DNA from: Paenibacillus hexagrammi
Lineage (GTDB): Bacteria > Bacillota > Bacilli > Paenibacillales > NBRC-103111
Assembly: GCF_021513275.1 (NCBI RefSeq)
Contig: NZ_CP090978.1
Location: forward strand, 682,001-746,000
Direction: 5' to 3'
DNA: 64,000 nucleotides
This document shows positions 1-7,108 of this stretch, one piece after another. A program made the translations under genes and the position numbers. Numbering within the stretch: the stretch's first letter is position 1; every line of letters begins with the position of its first letter. The notes beneath the pieces were generated by a model, which saw nothing but the letters and a program-made list of their open reading frames with translations, searched no databases and was not told the origin of the DNA.

Positions 1-745
1 AGCTTCTTCATTGCCAGGTCACATGCCGTGATGGTTGCTGCATCCAGCTGCACCGGCTCGTATTGTGCTTGCCCAGTATGATAGGCGGGGTCCGTTCGGT
101 AATCGAGGATGGACGCATCGGATTTACATATAACATGTGCCGATAGCACTTGACCGTTCAGCATATTGACCCTGACATCCGCTCCAATAATTTCTTCTTG
201 AAAAATAACAGGCTCATGATAGGCGTGTTCAAATGCATGTAAGACGTCATCAGTCACACGCTTGCAGAAGCTTCCTCCCCCAGCGGTTTGCAAACCGCTT
301 GTCCCACTTCTTGTACAAACGTGCGGGCGAGAGAAGGAGAAGAAGTGACTAAGGTTTTCGGCATGCGGATACCTAGCCGCTGCAAGGCGTAGAGCTGAAC
401 ATACTTGGAGTGATTGCCGGGAGGATTCATAACCATGCTTCCCTGTTCGTCAAGAATACTCAGCCAAGCGTGAACTGCTTCCATACAGGACATGTACCGC
501 GAGTGTTCATTATATGGATTTCGGGCATCTTGCACGACCGTAGGCTTCATGTTCGTTATACTGCGGTAGTAAACGCCGCTAACAGGCTCTAACCGCTGTC
601 CATTATAGTACAAAGCTCCTTCGCGCAGCGCGTAGTCATTGACTTCCGGCGAGCCTAGGACCATATGATCAATGCGCATACTGCGAAGCTTCTCCGCCAT
701 ATATTGTCCATGAGGATCGCCCATAGGGTTAACGATGACAATCAT
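1..745 (-). CDS. Graspetide ATP-grasp ligase (partial, frameshifted)
   Basis: This is the probable macrocyclase that joins Thr/Ser side chains to Glu carboxylates of the precursor encoded just upstream. The start at 745 (MIVIVNPMGDPHGQ) has an AAAGGAG ribosome site; longer upstream readings lack one. The N-terminal pre-ATP-grasp part contains YYRSITNMKPT and a KPLG nucleotide-loop motif. The reading frame stops near 254, but another frame continues at once with TDDVLHAFEHAYHEPVIFQE and IIGADVRVNML, typical of the ATP-grasp core, and stays open to the window edge. Adding one C to the C5 run at 277-281 (G5 in the gene) joins the halves as KPLGGGSFCKRVTDDV. The family is clear (MvdC/MvdD/PsnB type); the C-terminus lies outside the window. 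Confidence 0.8.
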
Positions 746-767
746 TTGATCACTCCTTTGCTCCATG

Positions 768-787
768 AAAAGGGGGCTTTGCCCCCT
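768..787 (-). terminator. Intercistronic hairpin between graspetide precursor and ligase
   Basis: A 7-bp GC stem (AGGGGGC / GCCCCCT) with a 3-nt loop is followed on the minus strand by TTTTC. It sits between the precursor stop and the ligase ribosome site. It probably acts as a leaky terminator or 3'-end stabiliser that yields more precursor than enzyme mRNA. The short T tract suggests partial termination. Confidence 0.6.
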
Positions 788-805
788 CAGTCTGTAGATC
801 AAGCA

Positions 806-830
806 GGTTCCCTTACGAGGTTCAGTAGCT
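806..830 (-). repeat. 25-nt imperfect repeat, copy A (upstream of ligase)
   Basis: This stretch matches 1180-1204 at 21 of 25 positions in the same orientation. One copy lies before the ligase gene and one before the precursor gene. The role is unknown; a duplicated leader segment or an RNA element is possible. Confidence 0.55.
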
Positions 831-848
831 TTTCTCCGAATAAATGGA

Positions 849-1088
849 TTAGACCGTATACCAAGGAGAGCCTTCCTCACCAAGAGCCATCGTAGTCATA
901 ATCGGGCCGGGCTTTGGATATGTACAGCCTTCTTCGCCTACAAGCATGGACGTGAGCTTAGAAATATCGGTGAGGCTTAGGCCTCCGTTAATCTCATTCA
1001 GCTCCACTTCCTGCAAATCAGCGCCTGTTCCAAACTGTTGACGGAGCAGTTCGAGCTGCTGCGCATCGAATTGAATCTTCATCATCAT
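849..1088 (-). CDS. Plesiocin-type graspetide precursor peptide
   Basis: A 79-residue RiPP precursor. The leader (about residues 1-36) ends in VELNEINGG, a double-glycine site for a C39 peptidase. The core (37-79) has two copies of the group-2 graspetide pattern T-T/S-x4-E-E: TSMLVGEE at 46-53 and TTMALGEE at 65-72, separated by a Cys/Pro-rich linker (CTYPKPGP). By analogy with plesiocin, Thr/Ser hydroxyls and Glu carboxylates should form nested ester rings. AGAGGGGGTG lies directly before three consecutive ATGs, so the exact start is one of 1088, 1085 or 1082. The ATP-grasp ligase follows about 100 bp downstream on the same strand. Confidence 0.85.
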   Translation of the reverse strand: MMMKIQFDAQQLELLRQQFGTGADLQEVELNEINGGLSLTDISKLTSMLVGEEGCTYPKPGPIMTTMALGEEGSPWYTV

Positions 1089-1108
1089 TCACCCCCTCTT
1101 CTGCATTG

Positions 1109-1153
1109 AATGTAACGTACATTCGTTTGACTGCCAATATCCCAAGTAGGATA
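1109..1153 (-). promoter_or_regulatory. Graspetide promoter with TATCC-N6-GGATA operator
   Basis: The inverted repeat TATCC-caagta-GGATA occupies 1138-1153. On the minus strand a -10-like TACATT (1114-1109) lies about 31 bp further on, about 20 bp before the precursor start. No good -35 is visible, which suits an activator-dependent promoter. Similar repeats at similar spacing occur at 2486-2505 and 7109-7124. Confidence 0.5.
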
Positions 1154-1179
1154 CAAGCGGCAAACTAGTCGATAGAGTG

Positions 1180-1204
1180 GGTCCTCTTACTAGCTTCAGT
1201 AGCT
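1180..1204 (-). repeat. 25-nt imperfect repeat, copy B (upstream of precursor)
   Basis: The partner of 806-830, with the same orientation relative to the downstream gene. Read on the minus strand this copy contains a small hairpin, TAGCT-ACTGA-AGCTA. Confidence 0.5.
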
Positions 1205-1537
1205 ATTCCACGAGCACAACCTCCTTAGTCGCGCACAGGGGGTTGATTACATTTTCCTTAAAGAAATAAAGGGATTATGTCGAGCGCCTTGGAGGATATA
1301 AGATTCTGAGTATAAGACAATGCGATGAATTTCTGGACCTATATGTTAAAATCGTATGAAATTATTAAAAATGACATGTTATATCCAGAGTTCGACAAAA
1401 TTGTCATCTATTTTCATGTATACTGATAGACAACTCGATAGAAATTGCCACTCATATTCGAATAGTACTCAGGGAGGGACATTTACACTCGTTTTGCCGA
1501 GATCGGAATTATCACATAGCCAAAGGAGAATCGTAGA
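1205..1537. other. Divergent intergenic region
   Basis: This stretch separates the graspetide genes from the regulator gene. No convincing small gene was found. An AT-rich -10-like element (TTAAAAT near 1347) may drive the regulator. An isolated AAGGAGG on the minus strand (about 1220-1226) is followed only by very short open frames. Confidence 0.4.
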
Positions 1538-2362
1538 ATGAGTTTGTTTGGGCACGCCGAGGCGCTGACAAAGCACTGGAAAGACTGCTCTGATATTTCA
1601 TTTGAAACTCTGAAGCAATGGGAACGAAGATGTATAGAGGCAGGAATGAAAAGTAAAACTGAGAAACTGGTTCCGTTGGTAGCAGAAAGCCGGTTGAAGG
1701 AATGGCTGCAAACCCAGTCGCCGTTTATTTCGATCGTACAAGAAGAGCTTTCCCAGCTTACGGGAAGAATCGCTACTCCTCATTTTTTTATTATGGCGGA
1801 TAGAGAAGGTATCGTCATACATGTAGAGGGTAGACCCAAGATTTTGCGGGATATTCGTCATTATGGTGTACAGGAAGGAACTTCTTTCTCCCTTGAGCAT
1901 GCCGGCATTAATGGCATTTCGGCATCTATGCAAACGCATTCGTTATTCGTTGTACAAGGCTTTGAGCACACTTTGCAAATGTTTAGAGACTGGAGCTGCA
2001 TCTGTATGCCCATCTACCAGGATAACGAGATTGTGGCTTATCTGGATTTGACATTGCGGACAGGCAGTAACTTATGCTTCCCGGTCGCACTGTTAGAAAA
2101 GGCTGTGCATGTGATCGAAGCCAAGTGGCAGGCCTCAAATCCGCAGTCACGCCGGACACAGATTTACGCGGACTTCGAACAATTCGGATTAACCGCCCGC
2201 GAGAAGGAAGTGGCCTACGGATGGCTTCATAATCAAAGCGCGCTGCAAATGAGCACAGTGATGAACATTACGGAAGGCACCGTCCGAAATTTGCTGAAAA
2301 AGGTGTATGTGAAGACCAAGGTATCCGATAAAGGACAGTTTATGAGAAAATTTTTGGCCTAA
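1538..2362 (+). CDS. GAF-domain LuxR-type transcriptional regulator
   Basis: A 274-residue protein. The central region (about 50-200) looks like a GAF-type sensor (IMADREGIVIHVEGRP; CICMPIYQDNEIVAYLDLT), as in the N-termini of AcoR-like regulators. The C-terminus (218-274) is a LuxR-family helix-turn-helix starting LTAREKEVAYGWL and containing MNITEGTVRNLLKKVY. The start has AAAGGAG about 8 bp upstream. It lies between the graspetide genes and the bacteriocin genes. Because matching inverted repeats precede both operons and the exporter, I infer it activates them. Its signal is unknown; no receiver domain and no partner kinase are adjacent. Confidence 0.8.
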   Translation: MSLFGHAEALTKHWKDCSDISFETLKQWERRCIEAGMKSKTEKLVPLVAESRLKEWLQTQSPFISIVQEELSQLTGRIATPHFFIMADREGIVIHVEGRPKILRDIRHYGVQEGTSFSLEHAGINGISASMQTHSLFVVQGFEHTLQMFRDWSCICMPIYQDNEIVAYLDLTLRTGSNLCFPVALLEKAVHVIEAKWQASNPQSRRTQIYADFEQFGLTAREKEVAYGWLHNQSALQMSTVMNITEGTVRNLLKKVYVKTKVSDKGQFMRKFLA

Positions 2363-2403
2363 TCCGACACGTTTATAAAACGTTTTCGTGAGCCAAGGTC
2401 ATC

Positions 2404-2445
2404 AAGCATGCTAGTGCTCTTGCAGAAAAGCGCAGCATGCTTTTT
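2404..2445 (+). terminator. Rho-independent terminator after the regulator
   Basis: AAGCATGC (2404-2411) pairs with GCATGCTT (2435-2442), followed by a short T run, 40 bp after the regulator stop. Confidence 0.65.
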
Positions 2446-2485
2446 GGCATTCTATCAAGAATACAGAAGAAAAACAGTCCGTTGT

Positions 2486-2530
2486 TATATCCTATATTGG
2501 ATATATATGGTCAATTTATCGTGTGCTATT
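2486..2530 (+). promoter_or_regulatory. Bacteriocin operon promoter with 20-bp inverted repeat
   Basis: TATATCC-tatatt-GGATATA (2486-2505) is a perfect 7-bp-arm inverted repeat. A -10-like TATTCT follows at 2525-2530, so the repeat centre lies near -41.5 from the expected start site. That is the usual position for a LuxR-type activator overlapping the -35. The core TATCC-N6-GGATA is the same as at 1138-1153. Confidence 0.55.
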
Positions 2531-2593
2531 CTTGTCTCAAGGCAGACGGGACAAGCACCTGAGTGAACAAGCGATCGGAGAGGCAGTGATGAG

Positions 2594-3046
2594 ATGATAA
2601 AAACGAATTCGATACTTATTGAGCAGGGAAAGCAGCTGCAGTTTCATAATGTTGCCTCTTTCCGCAAGAAAATGAGACAGCAGGATGTACAGCGGGAATT
2701 GGAAGCTTTTATGCAAATGTTGAAGCATAGAGGACTATCGAAGAATGGTCCGATGATCACAGCAACCTACGGGGCTGAGTTGGTAAACGGCGAGCAGTGG
2801 ATTGATATGGAGTTCTTATTGCCGGTGAGTGGCTCCTTTGAACCGTTGGATTGCTATCAGTTCAGATCGGAATTCTCCATCGTGAGCGCTTTGTACACGA
2901 GACACACCGGCGGTCATATGGACATTCATCAAACCTACGCCAAGCTGGTGGATTTTATTCAAGTGAATCAATTGAATCCGATCCGTGTGAGCTATCACGT
3001 GAGTGTGAACGAGAATGATATGGTAATGGGGGAGAACCCATCATAG
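2594..3046 (+). CDS. Conserved small protein of unknown function, first gene of bacteriocin operon
   Basis: A 150-residue soluble protein with no signal peptide or membrane segment. The layout (a strand, a basic helix FRKKMRQQDVQRELEAF, then GPMITATYGAELVNGEQWIDMEFLLPV) resembles GyrI-like/DUF5085-type effector-binding folds, but I cannot confirm the family. It is separated from the first bacteriocin gene by only about 50 bp and probably shares its promoter. It could be an immunity or regulatory factor. That role is inferred only from position. Confidence 0.55.
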   Translation: MIKTNSILIEQGKQLQFHNVASFRKKMRQQDVQRELEAFMQMLKHRGLSKNGPMITATYGAELVNGEQWIDMEFLLPVSGSFEPLDCYQFRSEFSIVSALYTRHTGGHMDIHQTYAKLVDFIQVNQLNPIRVSYHVSVNENDMVMGENPS

Positions 3047-3098
3047 ATATTTACACAGCGTAAGTCAGCTGAAAGGCTTATGAAAGGAGGTGAATGAC

Positions 3099-3263
3099 AT
3101 GACAAAAGGTTTCGTAGAGTTGAACGAAAGAGAAGTAATGGAAATCAATGGAGGCTCATGGCCGGTGATCATTGCGGCAGTAGCAGCGGCAGCTGTTGCT
3201 TGGAACGCCATTGAAGCAGGCGGCGAGAAAATCGGCAAAGCCATTTATAACGTAACTCATTAA
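3099..3263 (+). CDS. Class II bacteriocin-like peptide 1 (double-glycine leader)
   Basis: A 54-residue peptide with an ideal ribosome site (AAAGGAGGTGA) 6-8 bp upstream. The leader (1-19) ends in REVMEINGG. The mature part (20-54) starts SWPVIIAAV, has an Ala-rich membrane-seeking helix, and ends GGEKIGKAIYNVTH. This architecture matches the lactobin A/cerein 7B-like group of class II bacteriocins. It is followed after 21 bp by a second peptide of identical length, so the two may form a two-peptide bacteriocin. Export would use the C39 exporter at 7208-9421. Confidence 0.8.
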   Translation: MTKGFVELNEREVMEINGGSWPVIIAAVAAAAVAWNAIEAGGEKIGKAIYNVTH

Positions 3264-3284
3264 TTGTAGAGAGGTGAATTACGC

Positions 3285-3449
3285 ATGGTAACAACAATCG
3301 GCATGAGAGAAATGAATGAGCAAGAATTGTTCGAAACTAACGGCGGTTGGATTATTATTGCGGCAGCTGTGCTTTTCGTAGGCTCTGCTCTGGCTGTAGG
3401 CATCTACAACGGATACAAAGATGCAGAAGCGGCAGCGGCTAAGAAGTAA
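3285..3449 (+). CDS. Class II bacteriocin-like peptide 2 (double-glycine leader)
   Basis: A 54-residue peptide with the ribosome site GAGAGGTGA. The leader (1-21) ends in NEQELFETNGG. The mature part starts WIIIAAAVLFVGSALAVGIYNGYKD and ends in a charged AAAAKK tail. The hydrophobic segment with small-residue spacing (GSALAVG) fits helix-helix packing as in two-peptide bacteriocins. It is the probable partner of the peptide at 3099-3263 and lies just before a terminator. Confidence 0.78.
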   Translation: MVTTIGMREMNEQELFETNGGWIIIAAAVLFVGSALAVGIYNGYKDAEAAAAKK

Positions 3450-3481
3450 TAACAACCAGGCTATCTTACATAGATTGAACT

Positions 3482-3503
3482 AAGAGCCCCACGGGGCTCT
3501 TTT
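3482..3503 (+). terminator. Terminator after the bacteriocin pair
   Basis: A stem AAGAGCCCC/GGGGCTCTT with a tiny loop, followed by TT(CCC). It separates peptides 1 and 2 from the third small gene. Confidence 0.65.
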
Positions 3504-3542
3504 CCCTATTGTCGAGCGACAAGAAGAATGAGGTGTATACGT

Positions 3543-3695
3543 ATGAACCGTTTTTTGCTGGATGTACAAAGCTTCTTTCAAAAAAATCCTGTGCTTCTAT
3601 GGGTTGTCGTAGGTTTGTTGGGGGCAGTCGCTTTTCAACAGATTATGAGAGCGGGAGAAAGCATTGGTAAGATGATTTATTACCTGAGCCATTAA
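3543..3695 (+). CDS. Leaderless membrane peptide related to bacteriocin 1
   Basis: A 50-residue peptide; the ribosome site GAGGTG lies about 10 bp upstream. It lacks a double-glycine leader. It has a charged N-terminus, one hydrophobic helix (PVLLWVVVGLLGAVAF) and a C-terminus RAGESIGKMIYYLSH that closely parallels EAGGEKIGKAIYNVTH of peptide 1. It is therefore a paralogue kept in the producer's membrane unless exported another way. A self-protection role by decoy or heteromer formation is an attractive inference; a leaderless bacteriocin is the alternative. Confidence 0.65.
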   Translation: MNRFLLDVQSFFQKNPVLLWVVVGLLGAVAFQQIMRAGESIGKMIYYLSH

Positions 3696-3712
3696 CTACT
3701 GAAGTGTCGTAG

Positions 3713-3749
3713 AACTGAAGCACCTTTATAGGGGAGCTTCAGTTTTTTT
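3713..3749 (+). terminator. Terminator after the leaderless peptide
   Basis: AACTGAAGC pairs with GCTTCAGTT across a 14-nt loop and is followed by a seven-T run. It marks the last native sequence before the IS element. Confidence 0.8.
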
Positions 3750-3759
3750 CGTATTATTA

Positions 3760-3792
3760 GGTCAGCCAGAAAAATCTGGTTGGCCTTTTTTT
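3760..3792 (+). terminator. Hairpin with T run at IS left end
   Basis: GGTCAGCCAGA pairs with TCTGGTTGGCC (11 bp with G-T pairs) around AAAA and is followed by seven T. It would block incoming transcription into the element, a common feature of IS ends. Confidence 0.6.
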
Positions 3793-3978
3793 AGGTTCGG
3801 TATAAGATGGCGGTAGCCGGGAGAACGAGCGGTTTTTAGGGGGAAAACCCCGGAAATAAAACTGTTCTCCCACTGCCACCCAATAACCATGTTTGAGCTG
3901 GTAGAGACCTAGATCTCGTATCACAAGCGAAGCTATGGCGTTGGAGCTATCGTGGGAATGCCGGTGAAAATTCAATAA
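3793..3978 (+). ncRNA. Candidate bridge RNA of the IS110 element
   Basis: IS110-group elements encode a bridge RNA in the non-coding left end that guides target and donor recognition. Here GGGAGAAC (3819-3826) pairs with GTTCTCCC (3864-3871), extended outward by GGCGGT/ACTGCC, and encloses a GGGG-AAAA-CCCC hairpin. A second stem-loop, GGCGTT..AATGCC, lies near 3933-3960. The two internal loops would be the target- and donor-binding loops. The element type is established; loop assignment is inferred. Confidence 0.5.
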
Positions 3979-3989
3979 GGAATGGTGAA

Positions 3990-5156
3990 ATGGAACCAGT
4001 TGTAGGATTGGATGTATCGAAAGGAATGAGTGTGGCTCAAGCATTCACTTCGCGAAATGAAGTAGCAGGGAAATCGAAGAATATCGTCCACACGGAAGAA
4101 GGATTCGAAGAATTTGGGGAATGGATTAGAGAGCTACGACTTAAAACGGGAAAAGAACCAGTCGTGGTCCTAGAAGCAACGGGGCATTACCATCGAGGAC
4201 TCGTTGCCTATATGGAACGAAGTGGGGTTTGCCATATGGTCATTAATCCACTTCAATCCAAACGAGCCAAAGGATCTCAACTACGAAAAGTAAAAACAGA
4301 TACCGCAGACGCTTGGCATTTAGCAGAGATGTATTACCGTGGCGATGTTAAACCTCATCGGAATGGAGACAAGCAACTTTTAGAGCTCCAGCATCTAACA
4401 AGGCAGCATGAGTTCATAACAGCGATGTATGTGCAAGCCAAGCTGAATATGCGGGCGTTGCTTGACCAAGTCTTTCCAGCCTTCGAAGGTGTGTCTTATG
4501 ATCTGTATTCCCCAACGGCAATGCGAGTTTTGCAGCAATATTTAAGTGGGGTAGTGATTACAGAGGAAACAATTCTGGAAACCGTACAAAGATCCCACGG
4601 GCAAACCTGGGTTCGAGAAAAGCTGGCACAGCTTCAAAGTGTTACTCCAAGTCAAGGACGGAGCTCAGCACAAACAATAGCTTTGCAAAGTATGCTAGGC
4701 TTGCTGCTTGCATTCCAAGAGCAGCTGGGGCATTTGGAGCAGCAAATCGAAGAAACGGTCGCTGTGATCCCTGAAGTGGCTCTTCTAAAAACAATCCCAG
4801 GTGTTGGAGATAAATTGGCAGCCACACTGGTTGCTGAGATCGGAGATGCTACTCAGTTTGGACATGCCAAACAGCTTGTCGCTTACGCAGGACTCGACCC
4901 TAGTGTTTTCAGTTCAGGAAAGTTTACGGCTACAAGCAGCAAAATCACCAAGCGAGGTTCTAAACGATTAAGGCGTGCTTTGTACCTGGCTGTGCAATGT
5001 GGTTTACGCAAAGGGAAAAATGAACGGATCAAGGCCTATTATGATAAGAAAAAGAAAGAGGGCAAGCCCTACAAGGTGGCCGTGATCGCTTGCGCCAACA
5101 AGCTTCTCCATCACGTCTATGCCATCCTCACCCGAGGCGAGCCCTATCACACATAA
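3990..5156 (+). CDS. IS110-family DEDD transposase
   Basis: A 388-residue recombinase that appears intact. The N-terminal RuvC-like DEDD domain shows D8 (VVGLDVSKG), E62 (VVLEATGHYH) and D104/D107 (VKTDTADAWH). The C-terminal Transposase_20 domain carries LLKTIPGVGDKLAATLVAEIG, AYAGLDPS and the serine-containing stretch SVFSSGKF. The ribosome site is AAGGAATGG. Length and motif order are those of active IS110 transposases. Confidence 0.92.
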   Translation: MEPVVGLDVSKGMSVAQAFTSRNEVAGKSKNIVHTEEGFEEFGEWIRELRLKTGKEPVVVLEATGHYHRGLVAYMERSGVCHMVINPLQSKRAKGSQLRKVKTDTADAWHLAEMYYRGDVKPHRNGDKQLLELQHLTRQHEFITAMYVQAKLNMRALLDQVFPAFEGVSYDLYSPTAMRVLQQYLSGVVITEETILETVQRSHGQTWVREKLAQLQSVTPSQGRSSAQTIALQSMLGLLLAFQEQLGHLEQQIEETVAVIPEVALLKTIPGVGDKLAATLVAEIGDATQFGHAKQLVAYAGLDPSVFSSGKFTATSSKITKRGSKRLRRALYLAVQCGLRKGKNERIKAYYDKKKKEGKPYKVAVIACANKLLHHVYAILTRGEPYHT

Positions 5157-5169
5157 CCAATAAATTCCA

Positions 5170-5198
5170 TAAACTTCCACGCCAATGGAGGTTTATTT
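5170..5198 (+). terminator. Hairpin after the transposase
   Basis: TAAACTTCCA and TGGAGGTTTA pair around a 6-nt loop, followed by TTTGT. It is a probable terminator for the transposase or a structure at the right end of the IS. Confidence 0.5.
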
Positions 5199-5253
5199 GT
5201 CATTTTCATAAATAGTATAACAAAAATTCTTTCGGGTACCAAGATGGTGATGC

Positions 5254-5333
5254 TTGACAAACATTAGCTGGTTTTATTTTATCATGTACAGATTTAACAT
5301 ATATTGCTGCAAAGCATGAAAGTCATGTATACT
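5254..5333 (+). promoter_or_regulatory. Candidate trpE-like promoters
   Basis: Two alternatives are visible. One is TTGACA (5254-5259), 17 bp, TTTTAT (5277-5282). The other is TTGCTG (5304-5309), 18 bp, TATACT (5328-5333). Either leaves a leader of about 100-150 nt with no recognisable Trp attenuator. Confidence 0.35.
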
Positions 5334-5435
5334 AGGTTGCATTACAATATTTGGAAAGGGAAGAAAGAGATTTCATGGTCGATTTCATAGGAAGAGATAG
5401 AAGGATACAGAACATAACTTGGGAGGGGTACATTC

Positions 5436-6923
5436 ATGCGTGATCTACAGGAATTTATAAACTGCGCCCAGCGCGCTACGGTGGTCCCGCTCTCCGAGAA
5501 GTTGATACTTGATGGAGAGACGCCAATCTCACTTATTTATCGCTTTCTGGATAAACCCGATTTGTTTATGCTCGAGGGGATCATCGGATCGCAGAAGCAT
5601 GACCGTTTCTCTTATTTGGGTTTTGATAGCTACATGACCGTGGTCTGCTATGAGGACCATGTTGAAATTCAATATGATAACGGCGAAAAGGAAATTCGCA
5701 CAGGCAATTTATTCGATATTCTGCAGCAACTGAAGAAACGTTATCAAGCTGTTACCGATTCGACAGAGAAATATCAGAATGGATTGATTGGCTTTCTGAC
5801 TTACGAGTGCGTGCAGTTCGTCGAGAATGTCAGTTTCCCGCAGTCTAGGGAGTTGGAAACACCGTTAGCACGGTTCGTCGCACCCCGCAATCTCGTGGTG
5901 ATCGACAATCTCGATCGGTCCGTGTCAGTCATTCGGAACGTGTTCATCGAAGAAACGAAGCAAGGCAGTCTGGAGGAAACGTACCATCGGGAGCAAATGA
6001 AGCTGCAGCAGTTAGTTCAAGAAGTGCTGGCACCGCTGGAGGAACATGTGCCATTGCTGACGAAGCAGGCCGTCGGTCCTGAGCCGCATGAAACTGTATC
6101 GAATACGAGCAGGGAGGAGTTCATTCGGAACGCGCTAGCTTGTAAGGAGTATATTAGCTCCGGCGATATTTTTCAGGTGCAAATTTCGCGTCGAAACCGA
6201 ATGTTGCTTCAAGCAGAGCCTATCGAGATTTACCGCCAACTGCGACATTTGAACCCTTCGCCGTTCATGTTCTTTATCAAATTTGACGGCTGCTTCCTGA
6301 TCGGCGCTTCACCTGAGCTATTGGTAAAGGTCGAGAATGGTCTTGTGTACCACAGACCGATCGCCGGCACTCGCAAGCGGCACTCCGCTACGAGGACGGA
6401 AGCAGAAATCGTTCAAGAGCTGCTGCAAGACGAGAAGGAAATTGCTGAGCACGTAATGCTAGTTGATCTGGCGCGCAACGATATGGGTCGTGTGTGTAAA
6501 CCAGGCACGATTCATGTGGATGAGCTGATGGGGACTGAGTTTTACTCCCATGTGATCCATATGGTATCCAACGTGCAAGGCCGTCTGCAGGAAGGACAGG
6601 ATGCAATTGATGCGCTCAGAACAAGCTTCCCGGCTGGGACGGTTACAGGTGCGCCGAAGATTCGTGCAATGGAAATCATAACCGAGATGGAAAAGGTGCA
6701 GCGCGAATTTTATTCCGGAGGCATTTTGTTCCTTGACTTCCAAGGAAATCTCAAATGTGCCCTGACGATTCGTACCATTTTCGTCAAAGACGACTACTGT
6801 TACACGCAAGCCGCAGCTGGTATGGTGGCGGATTCCGTACCGGAGCATGAATACGCCGAGACGGAGAACAAAATGAAAGCCTGCCTGCAGGCTATGTCGA
6901 TGAAAAAAAGGAACTCAGCATGA
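5436..6923 (+). CDS. trpE: Anthranilate synthase component I-like chorismate enzyme
   Basis: A 495-residue chorismate-binding enzyme. It carries PIAGTR (Ala as in TrpE, not the Lys of PabB), DEKEIAEHVMLVDLARND, FPAGTVTGAPKIRAMEII and the C-terminal QAAAGMVADSVPEHEYAET. Expected reaction: chorismate plus ammonia or glutamine to anthranilate. No trpG, trpD or other trp gene is adjacent; it stands alone between the IS and the exporter. The site equivalent to the LLES tryptophan-feedback motif reads MLEGI, so Trp inhibition may be weakened. The usual RPRG after PIAGT is KRHS. It could supply anthranilate for specialised metabolism; an ordinary trpE or an isochorismate-type variant cannot be ruled out. 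Confidence 0.75.
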   Translation: MRDLQEFINCAQRATVVPLSEKLILDGETPISLIYRFLDKPDLFMLEGIIGSQKHDRFSYLGFDSYMTVVCYEDHVEIQYDNGEKEIRTGNLFDILQQLKKRYQAVTDSTEKYQNGLIGFLTYECVQFVENVSFPQSRELETPLARFVAPRNLVVIDNLDRSVSVIRNVFIEETKQGSLEETYHREQMKLQQLVQEVLAPLEEHVPLLTKQAVGPEPHETVSNTSREEFIRNALACKEYISSGDIFQVQISRRNRMLLQAEPIEIYRQLRHLNPSPFMFFIKFDGCFLIGASPELLVKVENGLVYHRPIAGTRKRHSATRTEAEIVQELLQDEKEIAEHVMLVDLARNDMGRVCKPGTIHVDELMGTEFYSHVIHMVSNVQGRLQEGQDAIDALRTSFPAGTVTGAPKIRAMEIITEMEKVQREFYSGGILFLDFQGNLKCALTIRTIFVKDDYCYTQAAAGMVADSVPEHEYAETENKMKACLQAMSMKKRNSA

Positions 6924-7029
6924 AGCCATAGGTGAGGTGGTTGGCGGGAAGTCTCAGAACAGAGGCTGTGTTGATGACCAAATTTGGTGTAATGGAACTC
7001 ACGAAATATGATATGACTGTAACAAATAA

Positions 7030-7070
7030 AAGCAAGCTGTTGCTGATTCAGTGACGGCTTGCTTATTTTT
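7030..7070 (+). terminator. Terminator after trpE-like gene
   Basis: AAGCAAGC (7030-7037) pairs with GCTTGCTT (7057-7064), then ATTTTT. It separates trpE from the exporter operon. Confidence 0.7.
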
Positions 7071-7108
7071 ATTTGACAGTTTCGACTATCGTGCTTGCTT
7101 CGCAAGCA

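Larger units (their letters stand above)
3760..5200 (+). mobile_element. IS110-family insertion sequence (approximate ends)
   Basis: One intact transposase with about 230 bp of structured non-coding sequence before it and little after. IS110 elements lack terminal inverted repeats, so the ends cannot be fixed from one copy. The left end should lie after the terminator at 3749 and the right end shortly after 5156. The element sits between the bacteriocin structural genes and the trpE-like and export genes. Confidence 0.65.

Noticed and set aside
1356-1541. A 61-codon plus-strand frame before the LuxR gene
   Set aside because: It has no ribosome site, no leader or membrane pattern, and overlaps the probable promoter region.
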